From Clostridiales bacterium DTU092 (lineage in GTDB: Bacteria > Bacillota > Clostridia > Caldicoprobacterales > Caldicoprobacteraceae), in assembly GCA_001513505.1 (NCBI GenBank), contig LFTM01000061.1, positions 1-13,919 of the forward strand: a DNA stretch of 13,919 nucleotides. Direction: 5' to 3'. The translations under genes were made by a program, and so were the position numbers. Positions 6,921 to 13,691 of this stretch are shown piece by piece (position 1 is the first letter of the stretch; every line of letters begins with the position of its first letter). The notes under the pieces were generated by a model. The model searched no databases. It saw only the letters and a list, made by a program, of their open reading frames with translations, and had not been told where the DNA came from.

Positions 6921-8486
6921 TTATAATTTTTGGGCTATAGCTCTTCCTTTGGCATATGCCTTATCCCTATGAACAATAGTAGAAAGAGCATCCACCACAT
7001 CACCGCTTAAAAGAATATCGAGTTTTACCAGGTCCGCTTCTTTATATCCAATATATTCATAATCAAAGGAAGCATATCCCCTGGTCCTTGACTTTAATGC
7101 ATCAAAAAAGTCGTAAATAATCTCATTCAGCGGCATCTCATAGGTTATAAGCACCCTGTTACCTTCTATATATTCCATTTGCTTATACTCTCCCCGCCGT
7201 TCCTGACACAGCTCCATAATTGGTCCAACATACGTATCAGGCGAAAAAATCTGAACACTGACTCTTGGTTCCTCAATATGGTCTATCTCAACCGGCGGAG
7301 GAAGATTGGTGGGGTTGGAAACCTCTACCATTTCTCCATCTGTTTTCAGTACTCTGTATATAACGCTCGGTGCAGTAGTGACCAGATCCAGATCAAACTC
7401 CCTCTCCAGGCGTTCCTGTATAATTTCCATATGCAACAATCCTAAAAAACCACAGCGGAAACCAAATCCAAGGGCTACTGATGTCTCCGGTTCAAATACC
7501 AGTGATGCATCGTTGAGCTGCAGTTTCTCCAATGCATCTCTTAAATCCTCATACTTTGCCCCTTCTGCCGGGTATATACCACAATATACCATTGGCTGCA
7601 GCTTTTTATACCCCGGTAAAGGTTCCGGTGCCGGTCTGTCAGCATGGGTTATGGTATCACCCACACGAGTATCCCTGACATTTTTTATGCCAGCTGCAAT
7701 GTATCCTACATCTCCTGCCCTTAGCTCCTCCACAGGCGATAAAAACGGCCGGAATACACCAACATCGCTAACTTCAAATTCTTTACCATTGGACATTATC
7801 ATTATCCTGTCCCCCGGTCTAATAGTGCCTTCCTTTACCCTGATGTATGCAATAACACCACGGTAGTTATCATAGAACGAATCAAAAATCAAAGCCCTTA
7901 ATGGCGCTTCATCATCGCCTACAGGAGGCGGGATCATTTCAATAATTTTATCCAGAACAGCATCTATGCCCGTAGCATTTTTGGCCGATATAAGCGGTGC
8001 GTTTTCAGTATCCAGTCCTATAACATCCTCTATCTGCTTCTTTACCCAATCGGGCTGGGCACCGGGTAAATCAATCTTGTTTATAACAGGAATGATCTCT
8101 AAATTGTGTTCCAATGCCAGGTAAAGATTGGCAAGGGTCTGTGCCTGGATCCCCTGGGAAGCATCCACTACAAGCAAAGCCCCCTCGCACGCAGCCAGAC
8201 TTTTTGAAACTTCATACGTAAAATCTACATGCCCGGGTGTGTCTATAAGATTTAGTGTATATTCTTCTCCATCCTTGTATTTATACGTCAACCGCACAGC
8301 CTGTGCTTTGATAGTGATACCCCGCTCCCGTTCCAGCTCCATGGTATCCAGAACTTGATCCTCCATTTCCCTCTCGCTTAATGCTCCGGTAAGTTCCAGC
8401 AACCGATCTGCAAGGGTAGACTTGCCGTGATCAATATGAGCGATTATACAAAAATTTCTTGTCCTTTGTTGTCTCAAGTTGGGCAT
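6921..8486 (-). CDS. lepA: Translation elongation factor 4 (LepA GTPase), truncated by an in-frame TAA
   Basis: LepA/EF4 is a ribosome-bound GTPase implicated in initiation and in back-translocation of stalled ribosomes. All GTPase motifs are present: G1 AHIDHGKST at 16-24, G2 ERGITI, G3 DTPGH, G4 NKID and G5 SAK. The EF-G-like domains II, III and V follow, then the start of the LepA-specific C-terminal domain (YASFDYEYIGYKEADLVKLD; GKGRAIAQKL-like end). Translation stops at TAA 6921-6923 after 521 residues, where homologues read KLKEVIPRQ. Reading through would give 601 codons, the normal length. The truncated form lacks most of the domain that reaches towards the peptidyl-transferase centre, so function is doubtful. 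The start is ATG at 8484-8486; AAGGAGG lies upstream with a long 13-base spacer. It is the first gene of a lepA-hemW unit. Confidence 0.93.
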   Translation of the reverse strand: MPNLRQQRTRNFCIIAHIDHGKSTLADRLLELTGALSEREMEDQVLDTMELERERGITIKAQAVRLTYKYKDGEEYTLNLIDTPGHVDFTYEVSKSLAACEGALLVVDASQGIQAQTLANLYLALEHNLEIIPVINKIDLPGAQPDWVKKQIEDVIGLDTENAPLISAKNATGIDAVLDKIIEMIPPPVGDDEAPLRALIFDSFYDNYRGVIAYIRVKEGTIRPGDRIMIMSNGKEFEVSDVGVFRPFLSPVEELRAGDVGYIAAGIKNVRDTRVGDTITHADRPAPEPLPGYKKLQPMVYCGIYPAEGAKYEDLRDALEKLQLNDASLVFEPETSVALGFGFRCGFLGLLHMEIIQERLEREFDLDLVTTAPSVIYRVLKTDGEMVEVSNPTNLPPPVEIDHIEEPRVSVQIFSPDTYVGPIMELCQERRGEYKQMEYIEGNRVLITYEMPLNEIIYDFFDALKSRTRGYASFDYEYIGYKEADLVKLDILLSGDVVDALSTIVHRDKAYAKGRAIAQKL

Positions 8487-8540
8487 ACTTCGTTCTTTTC
8501 CTCCTTAAATATTCACTGAGAATATATTCGTTTCCTAATT

Positions 8541-8569
8541 ATAATAATAAATGCTACTAAAAAAAGCAA
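8541..8569 (-). promoter_or_regulatory. lepA: Candidate sigma-A promoter for lepA-hemW
   Basis: On the - strand, TTGCTT (8569-8564) is followed after 17 bases by TATTAT (8546-8541). A TATAAT overlaps at 8543-8538 but would need a 20-base spacer. The site lies about 55-80 bases ahead of the lepA ATG in a very AT-rich gap, so chance matches are likely. It is plausible because lepA has no upstream gene on its strand within 2.5 kb. Confidence 0.45.
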
Positions 8570-8675
8570 ATATTTTAAATGCAACATCACATTTCAATCA
8601 TGTCTATAGCAGCAATTTTTATCCTTCTTGAAAAGAATAGTAATAAATGCTGGAATTCTATTATTGTAAACTTAA

Positions 8676-8705
8676 AAATAAAAAAAGTAAAAACTTTTTT
8701 TATTT
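8676..8705. repeat. AT-only hairpin in the divergent lepA/femX gap
   Basis: The 13-base arms AAATAAAAAAAGT (8676-8688) and ACTTTTTTTATTT (8693-8705) are perfectly complementary around an AAAA loop. It lies about 25 bases upstream of the predicted femX promoter, within the 307-bp gap 8487-8793. That gap otherwise holds only the two divergent promoters, and no coding potential was seen in it. With a single G-C pair it is weak as a terminator; it could be an upstream promoter element, a protein site or chance in AT-rich DNA. Confidence 0.5.
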
Positions 8706-8730
8706 ATTGCAGGTATATGTATATGGAGTG

Positions 8731-8759
8731 TTTACAGAATAACAGATGAACTGTATTTT
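8731..8759 (+). promoter_or_regulatory. Candidate sigma-A promoter for the femX-racemase operon
   Basis: TTTACA (8731-8736), a 17-base spacer, then TATTTT (8754-8759). The expected start near 8766 leaves a leader of about 28 bases before the TTG start of the FemX-like gene, with its ribosome binding site at 8781-8785. The spacing is ideal and the boxes are each one or two bases off consensus. Confidence 0.55.
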
Positions 8760-8793
8760 GAATAACTTTTAACTGCATTAGGAGGAAATTATA

Positions 8794-9870
8794 TTGGGTA
8801 ATATTGATACAGAAAAGTATGAAGAATTTTTGCAGACACATACCAATGGGCATTTCATGCAATCGGTAAAGTGGGCAAAGGTTAAATCAAACTGGCACAA
8901 TGAAATAATAACCGTAAATGATCAGCAAGGGAATATTATAGGCTCAATGAGCCTGCTCATAAGAAAACTCCCTTTCGTTAAATATACCATCATGTATTCA
9001 CCCCGGGGCCCGGTGTGTGATATGCATGATTTGGAAACCATAAAAAAATTGATTGACAAGGCCAAAGAAATTGCCAAAAAGTATAAAAGTTATGTGCTGA
9101 AACTGGATCCCGGCATAGAGAAGGAAGACACTGAATTTGCAAGAATTGCCAGAGAGCTGAAGTTTAGAATCAAGAATGACTCCAAGGATTTCGAAGGAGC
9201 ACAACCAAGATTTGTTTTCCGTCTTGATCTTAGAAACAAAACTGAGGAAGATTTGATGAAATCCTTCCATCATAAAGTAAGATACAATATTCGCTTAGCA
9301 ATAAGAAAGGGAGTAGAAATCAGAGTAGGAACAAAAGAAGATATTCCGGCATTTCATAAAATAATGATTGAAACCGGGATAAGAGATAATTTTGTTGTAA
9401 GAAACGCTGAATATTTCGAAAGAATGCTTGACTGCCTGGGACCTGACCATATAAGACTTTTTTTAGCTTACTACCAGGGAAAATTACTTGCCGGAACCAT
9501 CGCGATATTATACGGCAATAAATGCTGGTATCTCTACGGGGCAAGCAGCAATCAGCACAGAAATGTAATGCCCAATTATCTTCTTCAATGGACAATGATA
9601 AAATGGGCACTTGAAAATAATTGTGATATTTACGATTTCAGAGGTGTGTCCGGAAATCTTGATGAAAATCACCCTTTATATGGACTGTATCGGTTTAAAA
9701 AGGGTTTTGGGGGCAAATTTACTGAATTTATTGGAGAGCTCGATTATGTATTCAATCCGCTAATCTATATCATGGTCGAAAAGTCCGAAGCATTATACCG
9801 AAAACTACGAAGAAGATTGTTTGTTATCAGAAACAGCATGGAACGGGGGAAAAATCACGGTAATGAATAA
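8794..9870 (+). CDS. FemABX/MurM-family peptidoglycan interpeptide-bridge aminoacyltransferase
   Basis: Members of this family transfer amino acids from aminoacyl-tRNA to the stem peptide of peptidoglycan precursors on the cytoplasmic face of the membrane. The 358-residue protein shows the double GNAT-like layout of the family: HFMQSVKWAKVK (20-31) and YSPRGPV (68-74) in the first half. It also has FRLDLRNKTEEDLMKSFHHKVRYNIRLAIRKG-type sequence (142-173), the usual LDL...K.R.NI..A...G signature. The second acyltransferase lobe has GTIAILYGNKCWYLYGASS (234-252) and YDFRGVSG (280-287). A long coiled-coil arm as in staphylococcal FemA is absent, as in MurM-like or FemX-like members. The start is TTG 8794-8796 with GGAGG 8 bases upstream. 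Its last 8 bases overlap the racemase-like gene, so the two are coupled. The added amino acid cannot be told from sequence. Confidence 0.88.
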   Translation: MGNIDTEKYEEFLQTHTNGHFMQSVKWAKVKSNWHNEIITVNDQQGNIIGSMSLLIRKLPFVKYTIMYSPRGPVCDMHDLETIKKLIDKAKEIAKKYKSYVLKLDPGIEKEDTEFARIARELKFRIKNDSKDFEGAQPRFVFRLDLRNKTEEDLMKSFHHKVRYNIRLAIRKGVEIRVGTKEDIPAFHKIMIETGIRDNFVVRNAEYFERMLDCLGPDHIRLFLAYYQGKLLAGTIAILYGNKCWYLYGASSNQHRNVMPNYLLQWTMIKWALENNCDIYDFRGVSGNLDENHPLYGLYRFKKGFGGKFTEFIGELDYVFNPLIYIMVEKSEALYRKLRRRLFVIRNSMERGKNHGNE

Positions 9871-10951
9871 ATTAGTAATTGAGGTTGAAAAGCTTTTAAA
9901 AAACGCTGAAATTATAAAGAAGAATTCACGCTCAAAAATAATAGCCGTACTTAAGGCAAATGCTTACGGACTGGGGTTATTGGAATTTGCAAACATTTTA
10001 CAGCAAAACGATATAGATTTCTTTGCCGTAGCTGATATAAAAGAAGCTGTACATTTAAAAGAAAACGGTATTAAAGGTAAAATATTACTTCTTACTCCCA
10101 CGAACCAGATGGAAGAGGCGCTGATTATCGTAGAAAACGGAGTAATTGCGACCGTCGGTTCCGAGACATCAGCCCTTATTCTGAATAAAGCTGCAGCTTC
10201 GCTGAATAAAACAGCAGACTTCCATTTAAAGATTGATACCGGTTTCGGACGTTTCGGCTTTTTGCCTCGGGAAATCCCAGAGGTATGTTCGTTAATAAAA
10301 TCCTTGAGCAATATACAAATTACCGGCACATACTCCCATTTTTCTTTTTCATTCTCGAAGAAGCCCAAAAGCTCATATGCTCAGTACAATACCTTTATGG
10401 AAGCAATTGAATTAATGCAACAGAACGGGGTAGAACCGGGCTTACGCCATATATGCAACTCACCGGCATTTTTACTTTTTCCGGAAATGCACCTGGATGC
10501 TGTAAGAGTTGGTTCAGCTTTTTTAGGCAGAGTTCTTGTTAAAAACGGTCATGCTCTTGAAAAGATCGGTTACTTGAAATCCCAAATTATTGAGTCTAAA
10601 AATCTGCCAAAGAACCACAATATAGGCTATGCCAATACTTATAGAACAAATAAACCCATGAGGATTGGGATTGTTCCTGTCGGCTACCTGGACGGGTTTG
10701 GGCTGAGGAAACGAAGGGATTCTTTCAGGCTTAGCGATATATTAAGCTATATACGAAGGGACATAGGGCTGTTGAAGAGAAAGGACTGGGTTCTTGTCAA
10801 TGGACAACGTGCCTGTATACTCGGCAGAATAAACATTAACAATTTCGTTGTAGATCTGACCAATATTAATGCACATGTGGGAGATGAGGTCATATTGGAA
10901 AATATAAATCCGCTACTTGTCGGAAATCATATAGAACGGGAATACATATAG
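9863..10951 (+). CDS. Divergent alanine-racemase-like fold-type III PLP enzyme
   Basis: Family members interconvert L- and D-amino acids using PLP. From the ATG at 9863-9865 (overlapping the femX stop by 8 bases) the product has 362 residues; an earlier in-frame start at 9821 lies inside femX and has no support. The PLP lysine is K31 in VLKANAYG. HLKIDTGFGRFG (121-132) holds the carbamylated-Lys (K123) and Arg positions. HICNS (196-200) and VRVG (214-217, R215 facing the PLP nitrogen) are kept, and the catalytic Tyr of the opposing subunit is probably Y256 in IGYANTY. VPVGYLDG follows. Differences from housekeeping Alr: GRININN (321-327) replaces the nearly invariant GR.CMDQ; about 20 extra residues (281-305) follow GYLDG; the C terminus is short, ending REYI without the usual INYE...RVPR segment. 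The substrate may not be alanine. Confidence 0.85.
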   Translation: MNKLVIEVEKLLKNAEIIKKNSRSKIIAVLKANAYGLGLLEFANILQQNDIDFFAVADIKEAVHLKENGIKGKILLLTPTNQMEEALIIVENGVIATVGSETSALILNKAAASLNKTADFHLKIDTGFGRFGFLPREIPEVCSLIKSLSNIQITGTYSHFSFSFSKKPKSSYAQYNTFMEAIELMQQNGVEPGLRHICNSPAFLLFPEMHLDAVRVGSAFLGRVLVKNGHALEKIGYLKSQIIESKNLPKNHNIGYANTYRTNKPMRIGIVPVGYLDGFGLRKRRDSFRLSDILSYIRRDIGLLKRKDWVLVNGQRACILGRININNFVVDLTNINAHVGDEVILENINPLLVGNHIEREYI

Positions 10952-10972
10952 TTATTCCCGTTCTATATGATT
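10925..10972. terminator. 20-bp perfect inverted repeat between convergent genes, likely bidirectional terminator
   Basis: The arms 10925-10944 and 10953-10972 are perfectly complementary over 20 bp around an 8-base loop, with CGGGAA/TTCCCG as their GC core. The left arm and loop lie inside the last codons of the racemase-like gene (the stop TAG is 10949-10951). The right arm ends 14 bases from the spoIIP stop. Placement between two converging genes and perfect symmetry suit a shared terminator, but neither side has a U-run, so it may act as an mRNA 3'-end stabiliser or with Rho. Confidence 0.6.
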
Positions 10973-10986
10973 CATATGCCATTATG

Positions 10987-12051
10987 CTAATCCACTATCT
11001 GGCTTATGGCCTCAGCGAGATAATAAGCTGCCCTCTCTGCTTCCTTAAGTGTGGTTAAATTGCTCCCCACTTCTATTAATATAGCTTTTGTTGATACATG
11101 CTGATTATACCGCGAAGGCTTTACATAAACCGGTTTAGCCAGCCCGGGATATAATTCATTAACCTTATTGGTTAGTCTCATGGCAAACTTATAATTCTCC
11201 TTCCAATTGGGCCTTTCCGAAAAACCCCCGACATATCCCTGACCCGTACCGATAACCACAAACAGCTTAGCAACTCTATCTCCATTTATGTACACCACTT
11301 CATCGTCAGGACTTTTTACTCCTTCCTTATAAGCATTTCTGTGCAAATCTATAAAAATCTTGAGAGATTTATGTTCCTTCATATGCTTTTGAATGGTTTT
11401 CAACGATCTTACATATGCCGTTGCATGTTCACCTTGTTCGTGCTCAGTACGATCGTGTAAAACGGAGATACCCTTGGATTCCAAATGCCTTGCCAATACA
11501 CTTCCTACCTTAACCACCGTATAGTCCAAATCATCGCATCGAAATGCCTCCACTGCTTTATAAGGATTATCGGGGTCAGGTCTGTACGCCTCCCTGGAAT
11601 GAGTATGATATATCAGTATCTGGGGTCCTTCTCCTGTTAATGTAATGGAACCAAGATCGTCTTTGATCTTTGATATTTCTATTTTTATCTCCTCGGACAT
11701 ATCGGGCTCATGTTTAAGAAAAATTTCCGGCACATCCATGACCCGTTCACCCTGGTCGCCACGGGAAGCACTGGTTTCTACCGATTCATTATCGGATATT
11801 CCGGTTAGAAAGGGTATCTGGTAAGCCAGTATATTTCTTGGATCTCCAATTTTTTTGAATACCCTAAGATACACCTCATTCCCATTGTTTGTTTGATCAA
11901 TAAGGTTTTGAGAATTGCCCGAATCCTTCATATATACTTTAGTTACCAACTGATAGCCAAAAATTAATATTAAAGCCAGGAGCAATACTAAAAATATATA
12001 ATATATAAGACTTTTCAACTTAAAAACTCTTATATGTATCATCCCCCACAT
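10987..12051 (-). CDS. spoIIP: Stage II sporulation protein P (engulfment peptidoglycan hydrolase)
   Basis: SpoIIP is an amidase/endopeptidase that, with SpoIID and SpoIIM, thins the septal peptidoglycan and drives engulfment of the forespore. The 354-residue protein has a single N-terminal membrane anchor (about 14-36, very hydrophobic) and a variable linker. The SpoIIP amidase domain begins near residue 142 with ILIYHTHSREAY. Likely metal and catalytic residues are H149, H151 and E154, H237 in IDLHRNA and E327 in LIEVGSN. The start is ATG 12049-12051 with AGGAGG 6 bases upstream; a second ATG three codons on is less well placed. gpr lies 65 bp upstream on the same strand, the usual pair. 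No convincing sigma-E promoter was seen in the gap, which otherwise appears featureless. Confidence 0.95.
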   Translation of the reverse strand: MWGMIHIRVFKLKSLIYYIFLVLLLALILIFGYQLVTKVYMKDSGNSQNLIDQTNNGNEVYLRVFKKIGDPRNILAYQIPFLTGISDNESVETSASRGDQGERVMDVPEIFLKHEPDMSEEIKIEISKIKDDLGSITLTGEGPQILIYHTHSREAYRPDPDNPYKAVEAFRCDDLDYTVVKVGSVLARHLESKGISVLHDRTEHEQGEHATAYVRSLKTIQKHMKEHKSLKIFIDLHRNAYKEGVKSPDDEVVYINGDRVAKLFVVIGTGQGYVGGFSERPNWKENYKFAMRLTNKVNELYPGLAKPVYVKPSRYNQHVSTKAILIEVGSNLTTLKEAERAAYYLAEAISQIVD

Positions 12052-12116
12052 CCCTTTCCTCCTCCGTCTCTATAGCATATTCACATAAAAACCCCGATAG
12101 AACGGATATAAATGTT

Positions 12117-13091
12117 TCAATTCAAAAAATGATTTATATCTTCAATCGTCATATTTTTATGCAACGCCAGATCCAGCCCATCTGCCAGAATATCTGCAAT
12201 ATAATCCATCATAAGATCTGTTTCTTTCCGAGTTACCACCAGATCCCCCATACTCCTGGACACCACCTGCTGTACCATAGCATCCAGTTGCTCTTCATCC
12301 ATCTGTTTAAACATCTGATAGAAGGAGCTTCCCGGCCCAGCCTGGTTTGTAAATTCATCCATCATCAGCTGTATACAATCCCTCCCAATTGTATGGGCAT
12401 AAACAACGGTAGGCACCCCGATGGCTATTGTGGGTACACCAAGGGTGTCACGGTTAAGTCCCATACGTTTGTTACCTATTCCGGAACCGGGATTTATACC
12501 TGTATCGGCAATCTGTATTGTAGTTCCAATTCTATCAGTTTTTCGCGATGCCAATGCATCAATGGCTATAACAAAATCAGGCTTTAGCCTTTGCACAATT
12601 CCCATTATTATTTCCCCTGTTTCAATTCCTGTGATACCTAAAACCCCCGGTGCCACCGCACAAACCGATCTTATCCGTTCATCCACTTGTTCGGGTATAT
12701 ATTCAAAAATATGCCTTGTCACAAGAACCCTGTCCACCACCTTGGGGCCAAGAGAATCCGGTGTAATATTCCAGTTGCCCAACCCTACTACCAAAATAAC
12801 ACTATTATCGTTAAGATTCATGAGCTTGCCTAATTCCTGTGCTAACAGCGTGCTAACTGTTTCCTGATATTCCGGATCCCTGTACTTAATATCCATAGCT
12901 TCCAATGTTATATAATTTCCCTGCGGTTTCCCCAGATTTTCTTCGCCCAAAGGAGACATGATATGAACCCGGGAAATTTTTACTCCTTCCTTCTCCTCTT
13001 CATCCACCTTAACCCCCGGTATATGAAACTGATTTTGCTCCTGAAGCACCTCTCTTGCCTCCAGAGCAAGATCTGTGCGTATATTTTTCAT
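12117..13091 (-). CDS. gpr: Germination protease GPR
   Basis: GPR is made in the developing spore as a zymogen and, early in germination, cleaves small acid-soluble proteins to free DNA and amino acids. The product starts MKNIRTDLALEA; NIRTDLA is the typical propeptide removed on activation. The conserved body includes VVGLGNWNITPDSLGP (101-116) and PDFVIAIDALASRKTDRIGTTIQI (171-194). D112 and D178 probably match the two essential aspartates described in the Bacillus enzyme. IADTGINPGSGIGNKR (195-209) follows. The 324 residues are a little shorter than Bacillus GPR (about 370) but usual for clostridia. The start is ATG 13089-13091 with AAAGGATGA upstream; a candidate sigma-G promoter lies 40-75 bases upstream. 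The stop is TGA at 12117. Confidence 0.96.
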   Translation of the reverse strand: MKNIRTDLALEAREVLQEQNQFHIPGVKVDEEEKEGVKISRVHIMSPLGEENLGKPQGNYITLEAMDIKYRDPEYQETVSTLLAQELGKLMNLNDNSVILVVGLGNWNITPDSLGPKVVDRVLVTRHIFEYIPEQVDERIRSVCAVAPGVLGITGIETGEIIMGIVQRLKPDFVIAIDALASRKTDRIGTTIQIADTGINPGSGIGNKRMGLNRDTLGVPTIAIGVPTVVYAHTIGRDCIQLMMDEFTNQAGPGSSFYQMFKQMDEEQLDAMVQQVVSRSMGDLVVTRKETDLMMDYIADILADGLDLALHKNMTIEDINHFLN

Positions 13092-13136
13092 CGATTCATC
13101 ATCCTTTCATAAGACATTATTTTGATTCTTTTTATT

Positions 13137-13165
13137 TAGAGTGACCTTGTGTTTTAAATTTATTC
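13137..13165 (-). promoter_or_regulatory. gpr: Candidate forespore (sigma-G/F) promoter of gpr
   Basis: On the - strand, GAATA (13165-13161) is followed after 17 bases by CACTCTA (13143-13137). The sigma-G consensus is roughly GMATA then CATNNTA, so the -35 fits fully and the -10 has one mismatch; a GG precedes the -10, as is common for forespore promoters. The start would be near 13130, giving a leader of about 40 bases. gpr is transcribed by sigma-F/G in Bacillus, which makes the site plausible, but this is a short match in AT-rich DNA. Confidence 0.4.
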
Positions 13166-13204
13166 TTCAATTATCAGCATACTTTTAATTCTTTTTGAGA
13201 CATC

Positions 13205-13385
13205 TCATTTATTGAAGAATATTATGGAAGCCACTTTACGGAAAGGCTTAGAGCCTTTTAACGCAGCAGAGGATAAGGCCGAATCATTGTTTTAACATAA
13301 GCGAGTTTGATGAAGGCCCGAAGTAAGTTTTCAGGCTCTTAGCCTCGAAGCTCCAGTGGCTGGAATAATATTTTTCTATCAATGA
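13205..13385. repeat. Long palindromic repeat, copy 1
   Basis: A 181-bp imperfect palindrome. Outer arms pair ATATTAT (13219-13225) with ATAATAT (13365-13371), then AGCCAC with GTGGCT, then AGGCT.AGAGCCT with its partner AGGCTCT.AGCCT. A partly paired outer extension reaches 13205 and 13385. Inside, GGCC...ATCA (from 13278) pairs with TGAT...GGCC (to 13318), leaving a terminal loop with AAGCGAG. It contains no ORF and lies between gpr and rpsT. It aligns along its whole length with copy 2, which starts 4 bases later. Confidence 0.85.
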
Positions 13386-13389
13386 ACAT

Positions 13390-13562
13390 TATGTGCAGAA
13401 TACTATGGAAATCACCTTGTGAAAAGGCTTAGAACCTGTTAACGAAGCGCAAGACAGCCGAAACCAATGTCTGAGCGTAAGCGAGTTTTGGTGGAGGCCT
13501 GGAGCGAGTTTACAGGTTCTTAACCTTGAAACTTAAGTGATTGGAATAGTACTCTGCACATA
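13390..13562. repeat. Long palindromic repeat, copy 2
   Basis: A 173-bp palindrome with better outer arms than copy 1. The 17-base arms at 13390-13406 and 13546-13562 (beginning TATGTGCAGA) have one mismatch; AATCAC/GTGATT, AAGG/CCTT and GAACCTG/CAGGTTC follow inwards, separated by symmetric internal loops such as GGA opposite GGA. The centre pairs GCC..ACCA with TGGT...GGC around a GAGCGTAAGCGAG loop. The motif GAGCGAGTTT-like (AGCGAGTTT) occurs twice, at about 13479 and 13503. Where the arms deviate, three positions (11, 27 and 39 of the left arm) would be G-U pairs only in - strand RNA, a weak hint of strand. Confidence 0.87.
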
Positions 13563-13626
13563 CTAAATGAAACAAATTCCTTCTAAATTTTTCTATAATA
13601 AAATAATAAGATATATCCATTTGTTC

Positions 13627-13655
13627 TTGCATTACTTATATATTCATGGTAGAAT
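13627..13655 (+). promoter_or_regulatory. rpsT: Sigma-A promoter of rpsT
   Basis: TTGCAT (13627-13632), exactly 17 bases, then TAGAAT (13650-13655) with TGG immediately upstream as an extended -10. The predicted start near 13662 leaves a short leader of about 30 bases containing the AAAAGGAGGTGAT ribosome binding site (13675-13687). The 64 bases between repeat copy 2 and this promoter are AT-rich with nothing recognisable. Confidence 0.7.
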
Positions 13656-13691
13656 AATTACCGTTGAATCGCGCAAAAGGAGGTGATAGGC

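Noticed and set aside
6915..6930. A frameshift in lepA or a reassigned TAA codon
   Set aside because: Upstream and downstream segments are in the same frame, so no frameshift is needed. TAA ends dnaK, grpE, hrcA and hemW at the expected positions, so it is a real stop here.
9821..9862. An upstream start for the racemase-like gene at 9821
   Set aside because: It would lie 50 bases inside femX without a ribosome binding site, and the added residues do not resemble the family; the ATG at 9863 overlaps the femX stop as in coupled genes.
12052..12116. A sigma-E promoter in front of spoIIP
   Set aside because: The best box (AATATGCT) matches the -10 consensus poorly and has no -35 at a suitable distance; spoIIP may be read from gpr or from inside it.
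13205..13562. A two-unit CRISPR or direct-repeat array
   Set aside because: The units are 170-180 bp, internally palindromic and diverged, with only 4 bases between them; there are no short identical repeats with regular spacers and no cas genes.
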